Source of the DNA: Leptospiraceae bacterium
GTDB taxonomy: Bacteria; Spirochaetota; Leptospiria; Leptospirales; Leptospiraceae
Length of the DNA stretch: 64,000 bases
Reading direction: 5' to 3'
Assembly (NCBI GenBank): GCA_016708435.1
Contig: JADJFV010000031.1
Location: forward strand, 62,001 to 126,000
The notes beneath the pieces are model-generated. The model saw only the letters and a list, made by a program, of their open reading frames with translations. It made no database searches and was not told where the DNA came from. Numbering within the stretch: the stretch's first letter is position 1; every line of letters begins with the position of its first letter. A program made the translations under genes and the position numbers. Positions 17,628 through 27,307 of this stretch are shown piece after piece.

Positions 17628-18374
17628 ATGAGTGCAAATATCAGTGTATTAAATCCAGACAAAAGAAAAAAAGTTTTAATCGTAGTGGGTAATCCCTCTA
17701 TGTCGCAAACTACCGGCTGGCCAATTGGCTTTTGGTGGGCAGAGCTAACTCACCCCTATTGGGAATTTGTAGAAAAAGGATACGATGTAGAAATCGTTTC
17801 TCCTAAAGGAGGTGATTTACAGGCAGATGGATATAGTGATCCAGAAGATGCAAGCGGTTACTCTGCACATGACCTAATCAGCCTTGGGTTTAAAAAATCA
17901 GAAAAACATTCTGCTCTTTTAAAAAATACAAAAAGCATTAAGGACGTAAAAATATCTGACTACGATGCGCTTTTTATTGCCGGCGGACAATCTCCTATGT
18001 ATACAATGATTGACGATAGCGAATTACACAAGTTTGTCGCTGACTTCTACGATGCAGGAAAAGTTGTATCTATCGTATGCCATGGAACTTGTGTTCTATT
18101 AAAAGTAAAATTAAAAGACGGCAAATTACTAGTAGACGGTAAAACCTGGACAGGCTTTGCAAACTCGGAAGAAAAATTTGCAGACAATTTTGTTGGAAAA
18201 AGAATTCAGCCTTTCTGGATTGAAGACGAAGCCAAAAAAATACCAAACACAAACTTCATCGTAGACTCTATGTTCAAAGCATTTGCAGTCAGAGACGGAA
18301 GACTCATCACCGGACAACAACAATATTCCGGCGCTGCTGCGGCAAAATTAGTCATAGAAGCATTAGGAGTATAA
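17628..18374 (+). CDS. DJ-1/PfpI (Hsp31-like) family protein
   Basis: A 248-residue cytoplasmic protein of the class I glutamine-amidotransferase-like fold. The nucleophile is Cys151 in the elbow SIVCHGTC, and the acidic partner is probably Glu39 in WWAELTHPYW. FIAGGQSPMY and VSPKGGDLQADG fit Hsp31/HchA-type glyoxalase III and deglycase relatives. GGAAG lies just before the ATG. It is divergent from the HxlR regulator and followed by a reductase-like gene; together they look like a defence module against reactive carbonyls or quinones (inference). Confidence 0.85.
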   Translation: MSANISVLNPDKRKKVLIVVGNPSMSQTTGWPIGFWWAELTHPYWEFVEKGYDVEIVSPKGGDLQADGYSDPEDASGYSAHDLISLGFKKSEKHSALLKNTKSIKDVKISDYDALFIAGGQSPMYTMIDDSELHKFVADFYDAGKVVSIVCHGTCVLLKVKLKDGKLLVDGKTWTGFANSEEKFADNFVGKRIQPFWIEDEAKKIPNTNFIVDSMFKAFAVRDGRLITGQQQYSGAAAAKLVIEALGV

Positions 18375-18399
18375 GACTTTCCTACTGATAAAATAATTC

Positions 18400-18466
18400 A
18401 CCACGAAGACCGCGAAGAGCACGAAGGAAGTAATTTTTCTTCGTGTCCTTCGTGCTCTTCGTGGTT
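18400..18466. repeat. CACGAAG/CTTCGTG palindromic repeat copy
   Basis: ACCACGAAGACCGCGAAGAG and CACGAAGGAAG face CTTCGTGTCCTTCGTGC and TCTTCGTGGTT across a short AT-rich loop. It is the cleanest copy of this family in the window and lies between two genes transcribed in the same direction. Confidence 0.75.
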
Positions 18467-18551
18467 AGAAAATAATTGTTAAGTAAAAAGCTGGAATCAG
18501 TTTGACACATAGGTATATAGTTTTTAATTTTTATAATTTAGAGGAGACAAA

Positions 18552-19169
18552 ATGAAAATAGCCATTATAGGAACAGGTAATGTTGGTGGTGCGTTGGCAA
18601 CTAAATGGGCGAAAGCCGGACATGAAATTTTTCTTGGAGTCGGGGACTTAAATGGATTTAAAGGCAAAGCACTATTAGCCAATCCAAAAACTTCCGTTCA
18701 TTCCGTAGAAGATGCAGTTAAAAATACAGAAGTAATTTTAATTGCTACACCCGCTCCCGCTGCCATCGAAGTAGCGAAGTCACTAGGAGACACATCAGGA
18801 AAAATTATTATTGATGCGATGAACATTGTTATAGGAAGAGGACCTGTTGGGTTTAACAACACTGCCGATTCAATTCTTGCCAACACAAAGACTAAAGATG
18901 TAGTAAAATGCTTTAACACTACAGGCTTTAACAACATGGAAAATCCAGTCTACGGAAATACTTCTCTTGATCTATTCATGGCGGGTGATAGTGAAAAAGG
19001 AAAAGCGGCTACTAAACAGTTGGGGCTAGATGCAGGCTTCGCAGAATGCTATAGCATTGGCGGCAATGATAAATTCCAACTCATGGAACAATTTGCTTTC
19101 TTCTGGATCAATCTAGCCATGATGCAAGGACAGGGTCGAGATATAGGTTTTAAACTTCTGAAGAGATAA
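18552..19169 (+). CDS. NAD(P)-binding protein of the NADPH-dependent F420 reductase-like family
   Basis: A 205-residue Rossmann-fold protein. The dinucleotide motif GTGNVGGALA is at residues 7-16, followed by KAGHEIFLG, IATPAPAAIEVAKSLG, IIIDAMNIVIGR and VVKCFNTTGFNNM, which are the marks of the family often annotated as NADPH-dependent F420 reductase or NAD(P)-binding oxidoreductase. GAGGAG lies about 6 bases before the ATG. It lies 177 bp downstream of the DJ-1-like gene with a palindromic repeat between, so it may share the HxlR control or have its own promoter. Substrate unknown. Confidence 0.8.
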   Translation: MKIAIIGTGNVGGALATKWAKAGHEIFLGVGDLNGFKGKALLANPKTSVHSVEDAVKNTEVILIATPAPAAIEVAKSLGDTSGKIIIDAMNIVIGRGPVGFNNTADSILANTKTKDVVKCFNTTGFNNMENPVYGNTSLDLFMAGDSEKGKAATKQLGLDAGFAECYSIGGNDKFQLMEQFAFFWINLAMMQGQGRDIGFKLLKR

Positions 19170-19175
19170 AAATGA

Positions 19176-20333
19176 TTAAACGCTTCGGGGGATGGAAAAA
19201 ATAAACTTGCTTCCTTTCCCTACTTCACTTTCAACCCAGATTTTTCCGGAATGTTTATCTATAAACTCTTTGCAGAGTATGAGTCCAAGTCCGGTTCCTT
19301 TTTCTCCGTGAGTGCCTTCCGTGCTAAAATGCTTAACGTCTATTTTAAATAGATTGCTGGCGGTAGTAGGACTCATTCCGATACCGGTATCCTCGACAAT
19401 AATCTCGATAGTATTTTCGAATTCTCTTCCAGAAATTGTAATTGTGCCACTCTCAAGAGAATACTTAATAGCATTACTCACAAGATTGCGGATAACGGTT
19501 GTTATCATTTGATAATCAAAGTAGCCTCTTAAATTATCCGCTGTTTTATTTAAGAGAGAAATCTTCTTATGATTCGCAGTGGATTCAAGTAGAAGAATAG
19601 TTGCCTGAACAATTTGTGAAATCGAAAAATTTTCCGGCTTATACTGAATATCCCCTTTTTGGGATCTTGCCCATGTTAAAAGATTTTCAAGTAAATCTTT
19701 AATTTTTTGAGATGACTTTTCTAGTAACCTTATATCTTGCCGAAATTCTTCTTTAGAAATACTATCATAGTTTTCAGTCATAAAGCTTAAGAAAGAATTC
19801 AAATTTCCGACAGGTCCTTTTAAATCGTGCGCAATGATAGAAAAAAATTTATCTTTAGATGCGATGAGCTTATTCAGCTCTTTATTATTCGCAGAGAGTT
19901 GGTCTACCAGAATACTCAATTTTGTATTCTGCTCTACAATTATATCTTTCGATCTTTTTAATTCTACATGGGCTCGAACACGGGCGAGGAGTTCGAGAGT
20001 GTTGAATGGTTTAGTAACATAATCATCTGCACCCAAACTAAATCCATGAACCATATTGTCGATTTCCGTTTTGGCAGTTAAAAAGATAATGGGGATATTG
20101 CGTGTTCGCTCTTCCCTCTTTAAAATCCTGCAAACCTCAAATCCATCCATGATCGGCATAGAAATATCAAGTAGAATTAAATCTGGAAGCGTGTCTTCAA
20201 TGATGGAAAGAGCTTGTTTGCCATTAAGCGCAAAGCTAGTATCAAATCCTTCTTTACTCAGAATATTTCCAAGCACTTGTAGATTTTCCCCTATATCATC
20301 TACAATCAAAATATGTGAAATTGAATTTTCCAT
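19176..20333 (-). CDS. Response-regulator/histidine-kinase hybrid (REC-HisKA-HATPase)
   Basis: A 385-residue cytoplasmic protein. Receiver domain at about 1-125 with the phospho-Asp in LILLDISMP and the K in VTKPF. A coiled coil is followed by the DHp helix SIIAHDLKGPVGNL (His near residue 168) and a HATPase with NLVSNAIKYS, EDTGIGM and GTGLGL. It begins directly after the TAG of the upstream hybrid kinase (TAGATG), so it is the third gene of a signalling operon. Confidence 0.92.
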   Translation of the reverse strand: MENSISHILIVDDIGENLQVLGNILSKEGFDTSFALNGKQALSIIEDTLPDLILLDISMPIMDGFEVCRILKREERTRNIPIIFLTAKTEIDNMVHGFSLGADDYVTKPFNTLELLARVRAHVELKRSKDIIVEQNTKLSILVDQLSANNKELNKLIASKDKFFSIIAHDLKGPVGNLNSFLSFMTENYDSISKEEFRQDIRLLEKSSQKIKDLLENLLTWARSQKGDIQYKPENFSISQIVQATILLLESTANHKKISLLNKTADNLRGYFDYQMITTVIRNLVSNAIKYSLESGTITISGREFENTIEIIVEDTGIGMSPTTASNLFKIDVKHFSTEGTHGEKGTGLGLILCKEFIDKHSGKIWVESEVGKGSKFIFSIPRSV

Positions 20334-22682
20334 CTATTTTAACCGACCATATGCTTGATCAAGACCACCTAGAGCAGTAGACAATTTTCCAATAGAAAAA
20401 GAATTTATCAATTGAATCAAGTAATTAGAATACTGAACGAATAATTCCGCTCTGTATGTATCACTTAACGTCTTCAAATCTAGAATAAATATTTTCAATC
20501 TGCTTGTATTCAAGGACTTTCTTGCTGTCTCACTATCTGCATACCAAACTTTATAATGCCTAATAAATTCATCTGGAATTTTCTTTGCTAGAAGTAGATC
20601 ATTTAACTTTCCAAGAAAGCCTTCGACCGCAAATTCAATCTTATCCACATCATTACTTTCTTCCATTACCGGAATGAATTTGGCAATCTCTATCAGTAAA
20701 CTCTGTTTTGTAATTGGCTTACTAAGATAACTATCAGCAAAAGATCGCACCTCTGAAATATCTTCTTCCATAGCGAATGCAGTCAAGACAATGATTGGAA
20801 TTTTCTTATATTTTTCATTTTGTCTTATGATCCAAGACGTTTCTCGACCACCCATCACAGGCATATGAATATCCATGAGAATAAGATCAAAGTCTTGCTC
20901 TTTTAGCATTTCAATGGCAACTCTACCATTGAAAGCTTCGTAAATGGACAGATTTGATTTTTCTAAAAACCCATTAACAACTTGCCGATTTGCTTCATTA
21001 TCTTCAACCAATAATATCTTAGCGGGCATAAATTTTATATGTGGAACGGGAATTAAGGCTTCCATATTTTTTTCTGCGGGAATATCTGAAATTTCTAGGT
21101 CTGGCATTGATATTGTAAATTTAGAGCCATGCCCTAATTTACTTTCTAAAGAAATTGAGCCATTCATCATTTCCACTAATCTCTTTGCAATAGAAAGTCC
21201 AAGTCCTGATCCACCATAACGAAGCGCATTTTGACCTTGTTGCTGTTTGAAAGGTTCAAATACTGTATCAATCTCGCCAGGAGCAATTCCAACTCCTGTA
21301 TCCGATACTTCAAAAACCAAATCAATTCGGTGCTTATTGCCCCCCTTACGAAAACCGCGCACGTTGATATCAACTCCACCCTTATCAGTGAATTTGATTG
21401 CATTGCCTATTAAATTAAATAACACCTGTCTCAACCTTAATTCATCTAAGATAATTGATTGCGGCAAATGGTCATCTATCGTTACCTCAAACTTCAACCT
21501 TTTAGAAGCAGTGTGAATGGAAAAAATTTGTTTTATATCATTGATGATAGAATTCAAATTTACTGCTGAATAAATAATTTCTAAGCGCCCCGCCTCAATC
21601 TTAGCAATATCTAATATATCATTGATTAGGTTAATTAAATTTTTTCCACTCTTTTGAATCCCGGAAAGATATTCAAGCAAATCGGGATTATCCCCTATTT
21701 TATCTTTTAGAATTTCGGCAAAGCCAAGAACTGCATTCATTGGAGTTCGAATCTCATGACTCATATTAGCAAGAAATTGACTTTTCAATCTATTTGCAAC
21801 TTCTGCTTCTGCTTTCGCCTTATGAAGATTACTCTCGATTTTCTTGCGCTCGGTAATATTTGTATGTGTTCCAACCATTCTTGAAGGCTTTCCGTCTATT
21901 GATTTAATCACCTTACCTCTCGAAAGCACCCATATATAATTTCCATCCTTACAAATCACACGATGCTCTGATTCGTAACTTGATTTGTTCCCTGAAAGAT
22001 GTAACTGGATAGCGTCTGTTACCCATCCGACATCATCAGGATGAATATGCCTTGTCCACTCTTCATACTTATCCCAAGTATCGTCCTCATTGTATCCGAG
22101 CATTTCTTTCCAGCGTTTAGAAAAAAATACTTCGTTTGTTACAAGATTCCAATCCCAAACTCCATCTCCACTTCCTTCGAGCGCAAACTGCCACCTTTCC
22201 TCACTTACCCGTAACCGCATATTGGCATCTTGCAATTCACGCGTTCGAATCATCACACTTTCTTCCAATGCCAAATTTACATATTCCAAACGTTTACGAA
22301 TTGCATTTAGCTCTAACTGTGTCTTTACACGTATAGACAATTCAGTGGGATTAATTGGTTTAATCAAAAAATCAGAACAACCTGCCTCTAATGCCTTTCT
22401 TGCTTCGTCTGAATGGTAAAAAGGATTTATGCAAATAATTGGAATTTCTCGTGCGCTACTAATAGAATTGAAGTATTGATTTAGCTCATCTTTATCAATC
22501 TCTTCGAGGTTAATATCTATAAGAATTAGATCAGGGAGATTTTTTTCAAGTGTGGTAAATTCAACTTGATTACTGGCTACTGTATGAACTAGATAACCAT
22601 CTCTTTTTAAAAGAAAAGATATAATCTCTAATTCAGTAGCCGAATCTGCAATGACTAATATGAATTTGCCGCCTGTATACAT
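20334..22682 (-). CDS. Soluble hybrid histidine kinase (REC-PAS-HisKA-HATPase-REC)
   Basis: A 782-residue cytoplasmic protein. The N-terminal receiver has LILIDINL as the Asp region. A PAS/PAC domain (WQFALEGSGDGVWDWNL to GTHTNITERKK) is followed by the DHp MSHEIRTPMNAVLGFAE, a HATPase (LIGNAIKFTDKG, DTGVGI, GSGLGLSIAKRL) and a second receiver (LLVEDNEAN, LILMDIHMPVMGG, YLSKPI). A C-terminal helical tail of about 100 residues (VWYADSETARKSLNTSRLKIF) matches the tail of the upstream kinase and resembles a degenerate HPt domain without an obvious His. One base separates it from the upstream gene. Confidence 0.92.
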   Translation of the reverse strand: MYTGGKFILVIADSATELEIISFLLKRDGYLVHTVASNQVEFTTLEKNLPDLILIDINLEEIDKDELNQYFNSISSAREIPIICINPFYHSDEARKALEAGCSDFLIKPINPTELSIRVKTQLELNAIRKRLEYVNLALEESVMIRTRELQDANMRLRVSEERWQFALEGSGDGVWDWNLVTNEVFFSKRWKEMLGYNEDDTWDKYEEWTRHIHPDDVGWVTDAIQLHLSGNKSSYESEHRVICKDGNYIWVLSRGKVIKSIDGKPSRMVGTHTNITERKKIESNLHKAKAEAEVANRLKSQFLANMSHEIRTPMNAVLGFAEILKDKIGDNPDLLEYLSGIQKSGKNLINLINDILDIAKIEAGRLEIIYSAVNLNSIINDIKQIFSIHTASKRLKFEVTIDDHLPQSIILDELRLRQVLFNLIGNAIKFTDKGGVDINVRGFRKGGNKHRIDLVFEVSDTGVGIAPGEIDTVFEPFKQQQGQNALRYGGSGLGLSIAKRLVEMMNGSISLESKLGHGSKFTISMPDLEISDIPAEKNMEALIPVPHIKFMPAKILLVEDNEANRQVVNGFLEKSNLSIYEAFNGRVAIEMLKEQDFDLILMDIHMPVMGGRETSWIIRQNEKYKKIPIIVLTAFAMEEDISEVRSFADSYLSKPITKQSLLIEIAKFIPVMEESNDVDKIEFAVEGFLGKLNDLLLAKKIPDEFIRHYKVWYADSETARKSLNTSRLKIFILDLKTLSDTYRAELFVQYSNYLIQLINSFSIGKLSTALGGLDQAYGRLK

Positions 22683-22683
22683 G

Positions 22684-25293
22684 CTATTTTCCTTTTGTTT
22701 CCTTCGTTACGATTACATGCATTGGTTCTAGTAACCGAAGTGCCTCAGATATTTCAGGAATAGAGAAATTCTTGATTAACCGCAAAAGATTATCTGAAAA
22801 TTGTATCAGAGGATCAACTTTGAACTTCTCCCCTAATCTCTTTAAGGAATCAATAAAAACTGTAAGTTTGTTTGTTTGCAATGATTTTCTTGCTGAATCA
22901 CTATCTACAAACCATTGATCTAAATCCTTTTTAAATTCTACCTCAATTGGATTTGCCAATAAGAAATCCTTCATACTGACTAGAAAATTTTTCTCCGTAA
23001 ATTCTACTCGTTTTTGTTCGAAAGTCTTTCTCTGATGTGGCAAGAATAATGCGATTTCATTAATTAATTCAAGCTTAGAAATGGGCTTGCACAAATACCC
23101 ATCTGCAAAGGTTAAAATTTCTTGCACATTCTCTTTCATTGCAGATGCAGTTAAAATCAAAATTGGAATGTCTTTGTATTTAGGATGTCTCTTGAGAAGT
23201 AAAGAAGTAGACTTTCCATCTAACTCAGGCATTTGCATATCCATAAGTATTAAATCAAAAGAATTCGTAGCTAAAAGCTCAAGTGCAATTCTTCCATTTT
23301 GAGCTTCCATAATTGTAAAATGAAATCTCTCTAAGAAGCCGGTCACTACTTTTCGATTGGACTCAATATCTTCTACTAATAATATTCTTGCGGGATCAAA
23401 TTTAATATTCGAAATTTCAAGATCGTGCTCTTTTCCATTATGGGCAAGAGAAGATATTTCCAATTCCTGAATATAGATTCTAAAAATGGAACCTACTCCT
23501 AATTTGCTTGTAACTGAGATCGTGCCTCCCATCATTTCTACTAATTTTTTAGTGATAGACAATCCTAGTCCCGATCCACCAAATCGCATAACGTCTTGCC
23601 CTGACTGTTGAATAAAGGGTTCAAAGATAGAATCGATTTCCTGTTCTGGAATGCCAATTCCTGTATCATGAATTTCGATTACAAGATCAATGGAACTACT
23701 ATCTCCACCTTTTGGTATATAAATGACTTTAACTTTGATTTCACCTTTTTCTGTAAACTTTACCGCATTACCGATTAGGTTGAACAAAACTTGTCTTAGC
23801 CGCAACTCATCAATCAAAAGAGACTTGGGTAATTTTTCATCAATTGCAATTTCAAAATTCAAACGCTTCTGCATAGTTTGTAAGGAAAAAATCTGTCTTA
23901 CATCCTGAATCACGGAGAATAGGTTTACAGGAGAATAGACTATATCTAATTTACCCGCTTCAATCTTCGCTAAATCTAAAATATCATTGATGAGGCTAAT
24001 TAAGTTCTTCCCGCTTTTCTGAATCCCGGAAAGATAATCTAAAACTACAGGATCAGTACCTACTTTATCTTTTAAGATTTCTGAGAATCCAAGAATCGCA
24101 TTCATAGGAGTTCGAATCTCATGACTCATATTGGCAAGAAATTCACTCTTTAATCTATTTGCAATCTCTGCTTCTTCTTTTGCTTTTACTAAATTTACTT
24201 CTGACATTTTTCTTTCTGTAATATCATGAGATAATATCACTACACCTGTTTGTCTTTCGTCTTCATAGAAGGGAGTATATTTCATTTCGAAGTATCTGCT
24301 CGTCCCATCTTTCAAATCAAAAAGATTTTCATAGGTCACAGCTTCGCCTAGAAGTGCCCTTGTATAATTCATATGAACTTTATCATAGACAGACTGCCCC
24401 ATAATGTCAGCGACTGTTTTTCCAAGGCATTCTTCAAAAGATACCCTATGAATCTCAGCAAAACGTTTGTTAATAAATTGAAATTCCAAATTCACATTTA
24501 CCATTGATACGCTAGCAGGGACGTTATCCGCTATGAGTTTAAGCTGATTTTTATTTTTAACTAATTCTTGCTCAGCGAATAATCTTGATTCAATCAAGTA
24601 TTCTTCTCTCTCTGCGGTTGCTTCTTTTTCGGTTTGAGTTTGTAAGCGAATCACTCTCTTCATGATAAAAAAGCCAGAGGCTAAGACCATAAAGATCAAC
24701 AAGAGGAGACTTAAGATTACCCGCTGCATAGTCTCTTCTGATTCTAATACGAAACTTGCGACTTTGTTCTTTGCGAAGTCTATCACATAAAGAATCAATA
24801 GATTCATAGGATTAAATATTTCTTCTTCGACTTCCTTACGAAGTTTCTCCGCGGACACCCTTTGACCAGAAAGCAAGTATTGATATTCTAACTTACGAAC
24901 CTCTTTCCAAGTATCAAAAAGTCTTTCCATCTCCATGACTTTTTCTTTATCACCTAAAAAGTTCCGTTTGATGACGGAAATATTCTCACGCGCAGTAATT
25001 TCAACCAAATCTATTTCTTCCGATAGTTTCAAAATTTCTTCTTTGTTTGTAGCAAAGAAACTTTGAAACATCAGATTTCTGATTCGAATGATATTATAAC
25101 GAAGCTCAATCGCGGAATTGCTAACAGAGAATGGATGAATGTAAATATCTCGAGCAATTCCATCCAAGCGAACGATAGACGGTATTGCAATGATTCCAAT
25201 TATAAACAAGGTAAATACAATAGCCAAATACCAAAGCGATATCGTCTTAACAATCTTTGAAGATTTCTTATTGGCTAAAAATTCCCAGTTCAT
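22684..25293 (-). CDS. Membrane-bound hybrid histidine kinase (sensor-PAS-HisKA-HATPase-REC)
   Basis: An 869-residue protein. TM1 is at about residues 19-40 and TM2 at about 194-214; between them is a helical periplasmic sensor of four-helix-bundle type. A PAS domain (LKLIADNVPASVSMVNVN to VILSHDITERKM) is followed by MSHEIRTPMNAILGFSE, a HATPase (LIGNAVKFTEKG, DTGIGI, GSGLGLSITKKL) and a receiver (LILMDMQMPELDG). It ends in the same helical tail as the second gene (QWFVDSDSARKSLQTNKL). First gene of the three-kinase operon. The high similarity of its kinase core to the next gene points to duplication. Confidence 0.92.
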   Translation of the reverse strand: MNWEFLANKKSSKIVKTISLWYLAIVFTLFIIGIIAIPSIVRLDGIARDIYIHPFSVSNSAIELRYNIIRIRNLMFQSFFATNKEEILKLSEEIDLVEITARENISVIKRNFLGDKEKVMEMERLFDTWKEVRKLEYQYLLSGQRVSAEKLRKEVEEEIFNPMNLLILYVIDFAKNKVASFVLESEETMQRVILSLLLLIFMVLASGFFIMKRVIRLQTQTEKEATAEREEYLIESRLFAEQELVKNKNQLKLIADNVPASVSMVNVNLEFQFINKRFAEIHRVSFEECLGKTVADIMGQSVYDKVHMNYTRALLGEAVTYENLFDLKDGTSRYFEMKYTPFYEDERQTGVVILSHDITERKMSEVNLVKAKEEAEIANRLKSEFLANMSHEIRTPMNAILGFSEILKDKVGTDPVVLDYLSGIQKSGKNLISLINDILDLAKIEAGKLDIVYSPVNLFSVIQDVRQIFSLQTMQKRLNFEIAIDEKLPKSLLIDELRLRQVLFNLIGNAVKFTEKGEIKVKVIYIPKGGDSSSIDLVIEIHDTGIGIPEQEIDSIFEPFIQQSGQDVMRFGGSGLGLSITKKLVEMMGGTISVTSKLGVGSIFRIYIQELEISSLAHNGKEHDLEISNIKFDPARILLVEDIESNRKVVTGFLERFHFTIMEAQNGRIALELLATNSFDLILMDMQMPELDGKSTSLLLKRHPKYKDIPILILTASAMKENVQEILTFADGYLCKPISKLELINEIALFLPHQRKTFEQKRVEFTEKNFLVSMKDFLLANPIEVEFKKDLDQWFVDSDSARKSLQTNKLTVFIDSLKRLGEKFKVDPLIQFSDNLLRLIKNFSIPEISEALRLLEPMHVIVTKETKGK

Positions 25294-25478
25294 ATATTCA
25301 ACATTTTATTATAAGATTGTATTGTAAAAAATTATTTGTAAAAGATTTTTTTATTACATAATTATTTGATTGCAAATTAGTCAATGACTTACATTTTCTT
25401 TATCGCAACCTATTGGATAGAATGGCAACGATTGAAAACTTCCAAACCAATCCAAACAAACCTTTTAGGAGAAAAACA

Positions 25479-26351
25479 ATGAGTGAAGACAACGAATCAG
25501 AAGATACCTCAGAAAAAAAAGAGGAAAAGAAAAAAAAGAAAGCCAAAAGATTTACATCAGAAGGAGAAGGCAGTTCCAAGCTTTCGAGTAAGAAATACGA
25601 GAAGCATTTGGCAAAATTACAATTAGAATTAGTAAAGATGCAATACTGGGTAAAGTTCTCCGGTGCAAGAATCGTTATTATATTTGAGGGAAAAGACGCC
25701 GCCGGAAAGGGAGGCACAATTAAACGAATTGCGGAGCCTCTAAACCCAAGAGGATGTAGGGTAGTCGCTTTAGGCACTCCAAGTGATAGAGAAAAAACGG
25801 AATGGTATTTTCAGCGGTATGTACCTCATTTGCCGGCGGCAGGTGAGATTGTTATATTTGATAGAAGTTGGTACAACCGAGCAGGAGTTGAACATGTAAT
25901 GGGATTTTGCACAGACAGTCAATATAGAGATTTTATGCAAGACTGTCCTGAGTTTGAAAGAATGCTTGTTAGATCAGGAATTATACTTTTGAAGTATTGG
26001 TTTTCGGTAAGTGATGAAGAGCAGGAAAGAAGATTTCAATCCCGCACTACAGATCCGGCAAGACGATGGAAACTAAGTCCTATGGATTTAGAATCGAGAG
26101 ACAAATGGGTGGAATATTCAAAAGCAAAAGACGAAATGTTCTCGCATACAAATATTCCAGAAGCTCCCTGGTTCACAGTAGAAGCAGACGATAAAAAGCG
26201 TGCTCGCTTAAATTGCCTGCATCATATACTGAGCAAGATTCCCTATCAGGATATGACCCCCGATCCACTCATTCTTGCTCCTCGTAAGACAGCGGATAAT
26301 TACATTAGACCTCCGCGCAACGAACAATTCTTCGTGCCAGAGGTATATTAG
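25479..26351 (+). CDS. ppk2: Polyphosphate kinase 2 family protein
   Basis: About 290 residues from ATG 25479, chosen because AGGAG lies 7 bases upstream; an earlier ATG at 25413 lacks this. A highly charged Lys/Glu N-terminus is followed by a P-loop kinase core: Walker A FEGKDAAGKGGTI, then FDRSWYNRAGVEHVMGFC (Walker B region) and the lid RRWKLSPMDLESR. The family transfers phosphate between polyphosphate and nucleotides; single-domain members usually phosphorylate ADP or GDP. Divergent from the kinase operon and convergent with lpxA. Confidence 0.92.
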   Translation: MSEDNESEDTSEKKEEKKKKKAKRFTSEGEGSSKLSSKKYEKHLAKLQLELVKMQYWVKFSGARIVIIFEGKDAAGKGGTIKRIAEPLNPRGCRVVALGTPSDREKTEWYFQRYVPHLPAAGEIVIFDRSWYNRAGVEHVMGFCTDSQYRDFMQDCPEFERMLVRSGIILLKYWFSVSDEEQERRFQSRTTDPARRWKLSPMDLESRDKWVEYSKAKDEMFSHTNIPEAPWFTVEADDKKRARLNCLHHILSKIPYQDMTPDPLILAPRKTADNYIRPPRNEQFFVPEVY

Positions 26352-26366
26352 CATTAACCGAACTCG

Positions 26367-27185
26367 TTATCTTTTTCGTGGGTTCTTAGATGCGGGTAAA
26401 CAGAGATTGCGCTTTGACTTTTCTAAGAAGTCAGCAATCTCTGTTGCAAACTTGTCATTCGGAAATTTATCACGGAGTGGCTGAATTCTATTTTCGATAG
26501 CTCCACTCATATCATATAAGAAATCATAGATCGCTCGGATATGATGAATATCGTCTTTCGTAAAACCTTTTCTCTTGAGTCCAATGATATTTAGCCCTGC
26601 AAATTCATTCGGTCTTTCATTTTCCGAAAGTGCAAATGGAGGCACATCCTTAGTAATCGCAGAAACACCGGCTACCATAGCGTATCTCCCAATTCTACAG
26701 AATTGATGAAATCCTGACTTTGCGCCTAATACTACGTAATCCTCAATTTCAATATGTCCGGACAAACCGACACTGGCAAGAACGATATGATTACCAATAT
26801 GGCAATCGTGACCAATATGAGTTTCCGACATGATAAAATTATTATTACCAATGATCGTCTCATGAGTTGGTGTTCCCGCATGAATGCTACATTTTTCTCG
26901 GATGATGTTATTTTGTCCGATGGTTAAAATTCCATCTTCGAAATCTGGATATTTCAAATCCTGACCCGGTGTGCCAAGAACAGTGAATGGATACACAGTT
27001 GTGTTTTCTCCAATCGTAGTATTACCGACGATCACAACATTCTGTGCAATTTTTGCATTGTCTTTGATTGTGACAGAGGGTCCTATAAAAGAATATGCGC
27101 CTATTGATACATTATTCCCAATTTTAGCGCCTGACTCAACGACTGCCGTGGAATGCACTCCTGGTTTAAATAATAATGATGACAT
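26367..27185 (-). CDS. lpxA: LpxA acyl-ACP:UDP-sugar O/N-acyltransferase
   Basis: 272 residues from ATG 27185, chosen because TGGGAG lies 5 bases upstream; a TTG four codons earlier overlaps that ribosome site. A left-handed beta-helix of hexapeptide repeats (IGNNVSIGAYSFIGPSVTI and so on) contains the catalytic His at about 126 (ETHIGHDCHIG). The LpxA C-terminal helices follow (NIIGLKRKGFTKDDI, IRAIYDFLY). First step of lipid A synthesis. In Leptospira, LpxA prefers the amino-sugar substrate UDP-GlcNAc3N; whether this one does cannot be read from the sequence. Not in an obvious lpx operon. Confidence 0.93.
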   Translation of the reverse strand: MSSLLFKPGVHSTAVVESGAKIGNNVSIGAYSFIGPSVTIKDNAKIAQNVVIVGNTTIGENTTVYPFTVLGTPGQDLKYPDFEDGILTIGQNNIIREKCSIHAGTPTHETIIGNNNFIMSETHIGHDCHIGNHIVLASVGLSGHIEIEDYVVLGAKSGFHQFCRIGRYAMVAGVSAITKDVPPFALSENERPNEFAGLNIIGLKRKGFTKDDIHHIRAIYDFLYDMSGAIENRIQPLRDKFPNDKFATEIADFLEKSKRNLCLPASKNPRKR

Positions 27186-27307
27186 ACTCACTCCCAATTA
27201 AATTTTTGAGACTATGTTAAAACTGATTTTACAAAGTCCCTTATATCATAATAGAAAAATTTCAACTTCTTAAAGTCTATGTTTATTTGTATCGGGTGTA
27301 AAAAAAA

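Noticed and set aside
25400..25777. A 125-codon leftward frame opposite ppk2
   Set aside because: Complement of the Lys/Glu-rich ppk2 start; the Phe/Ser-rich product is typical of an antisense shadow.
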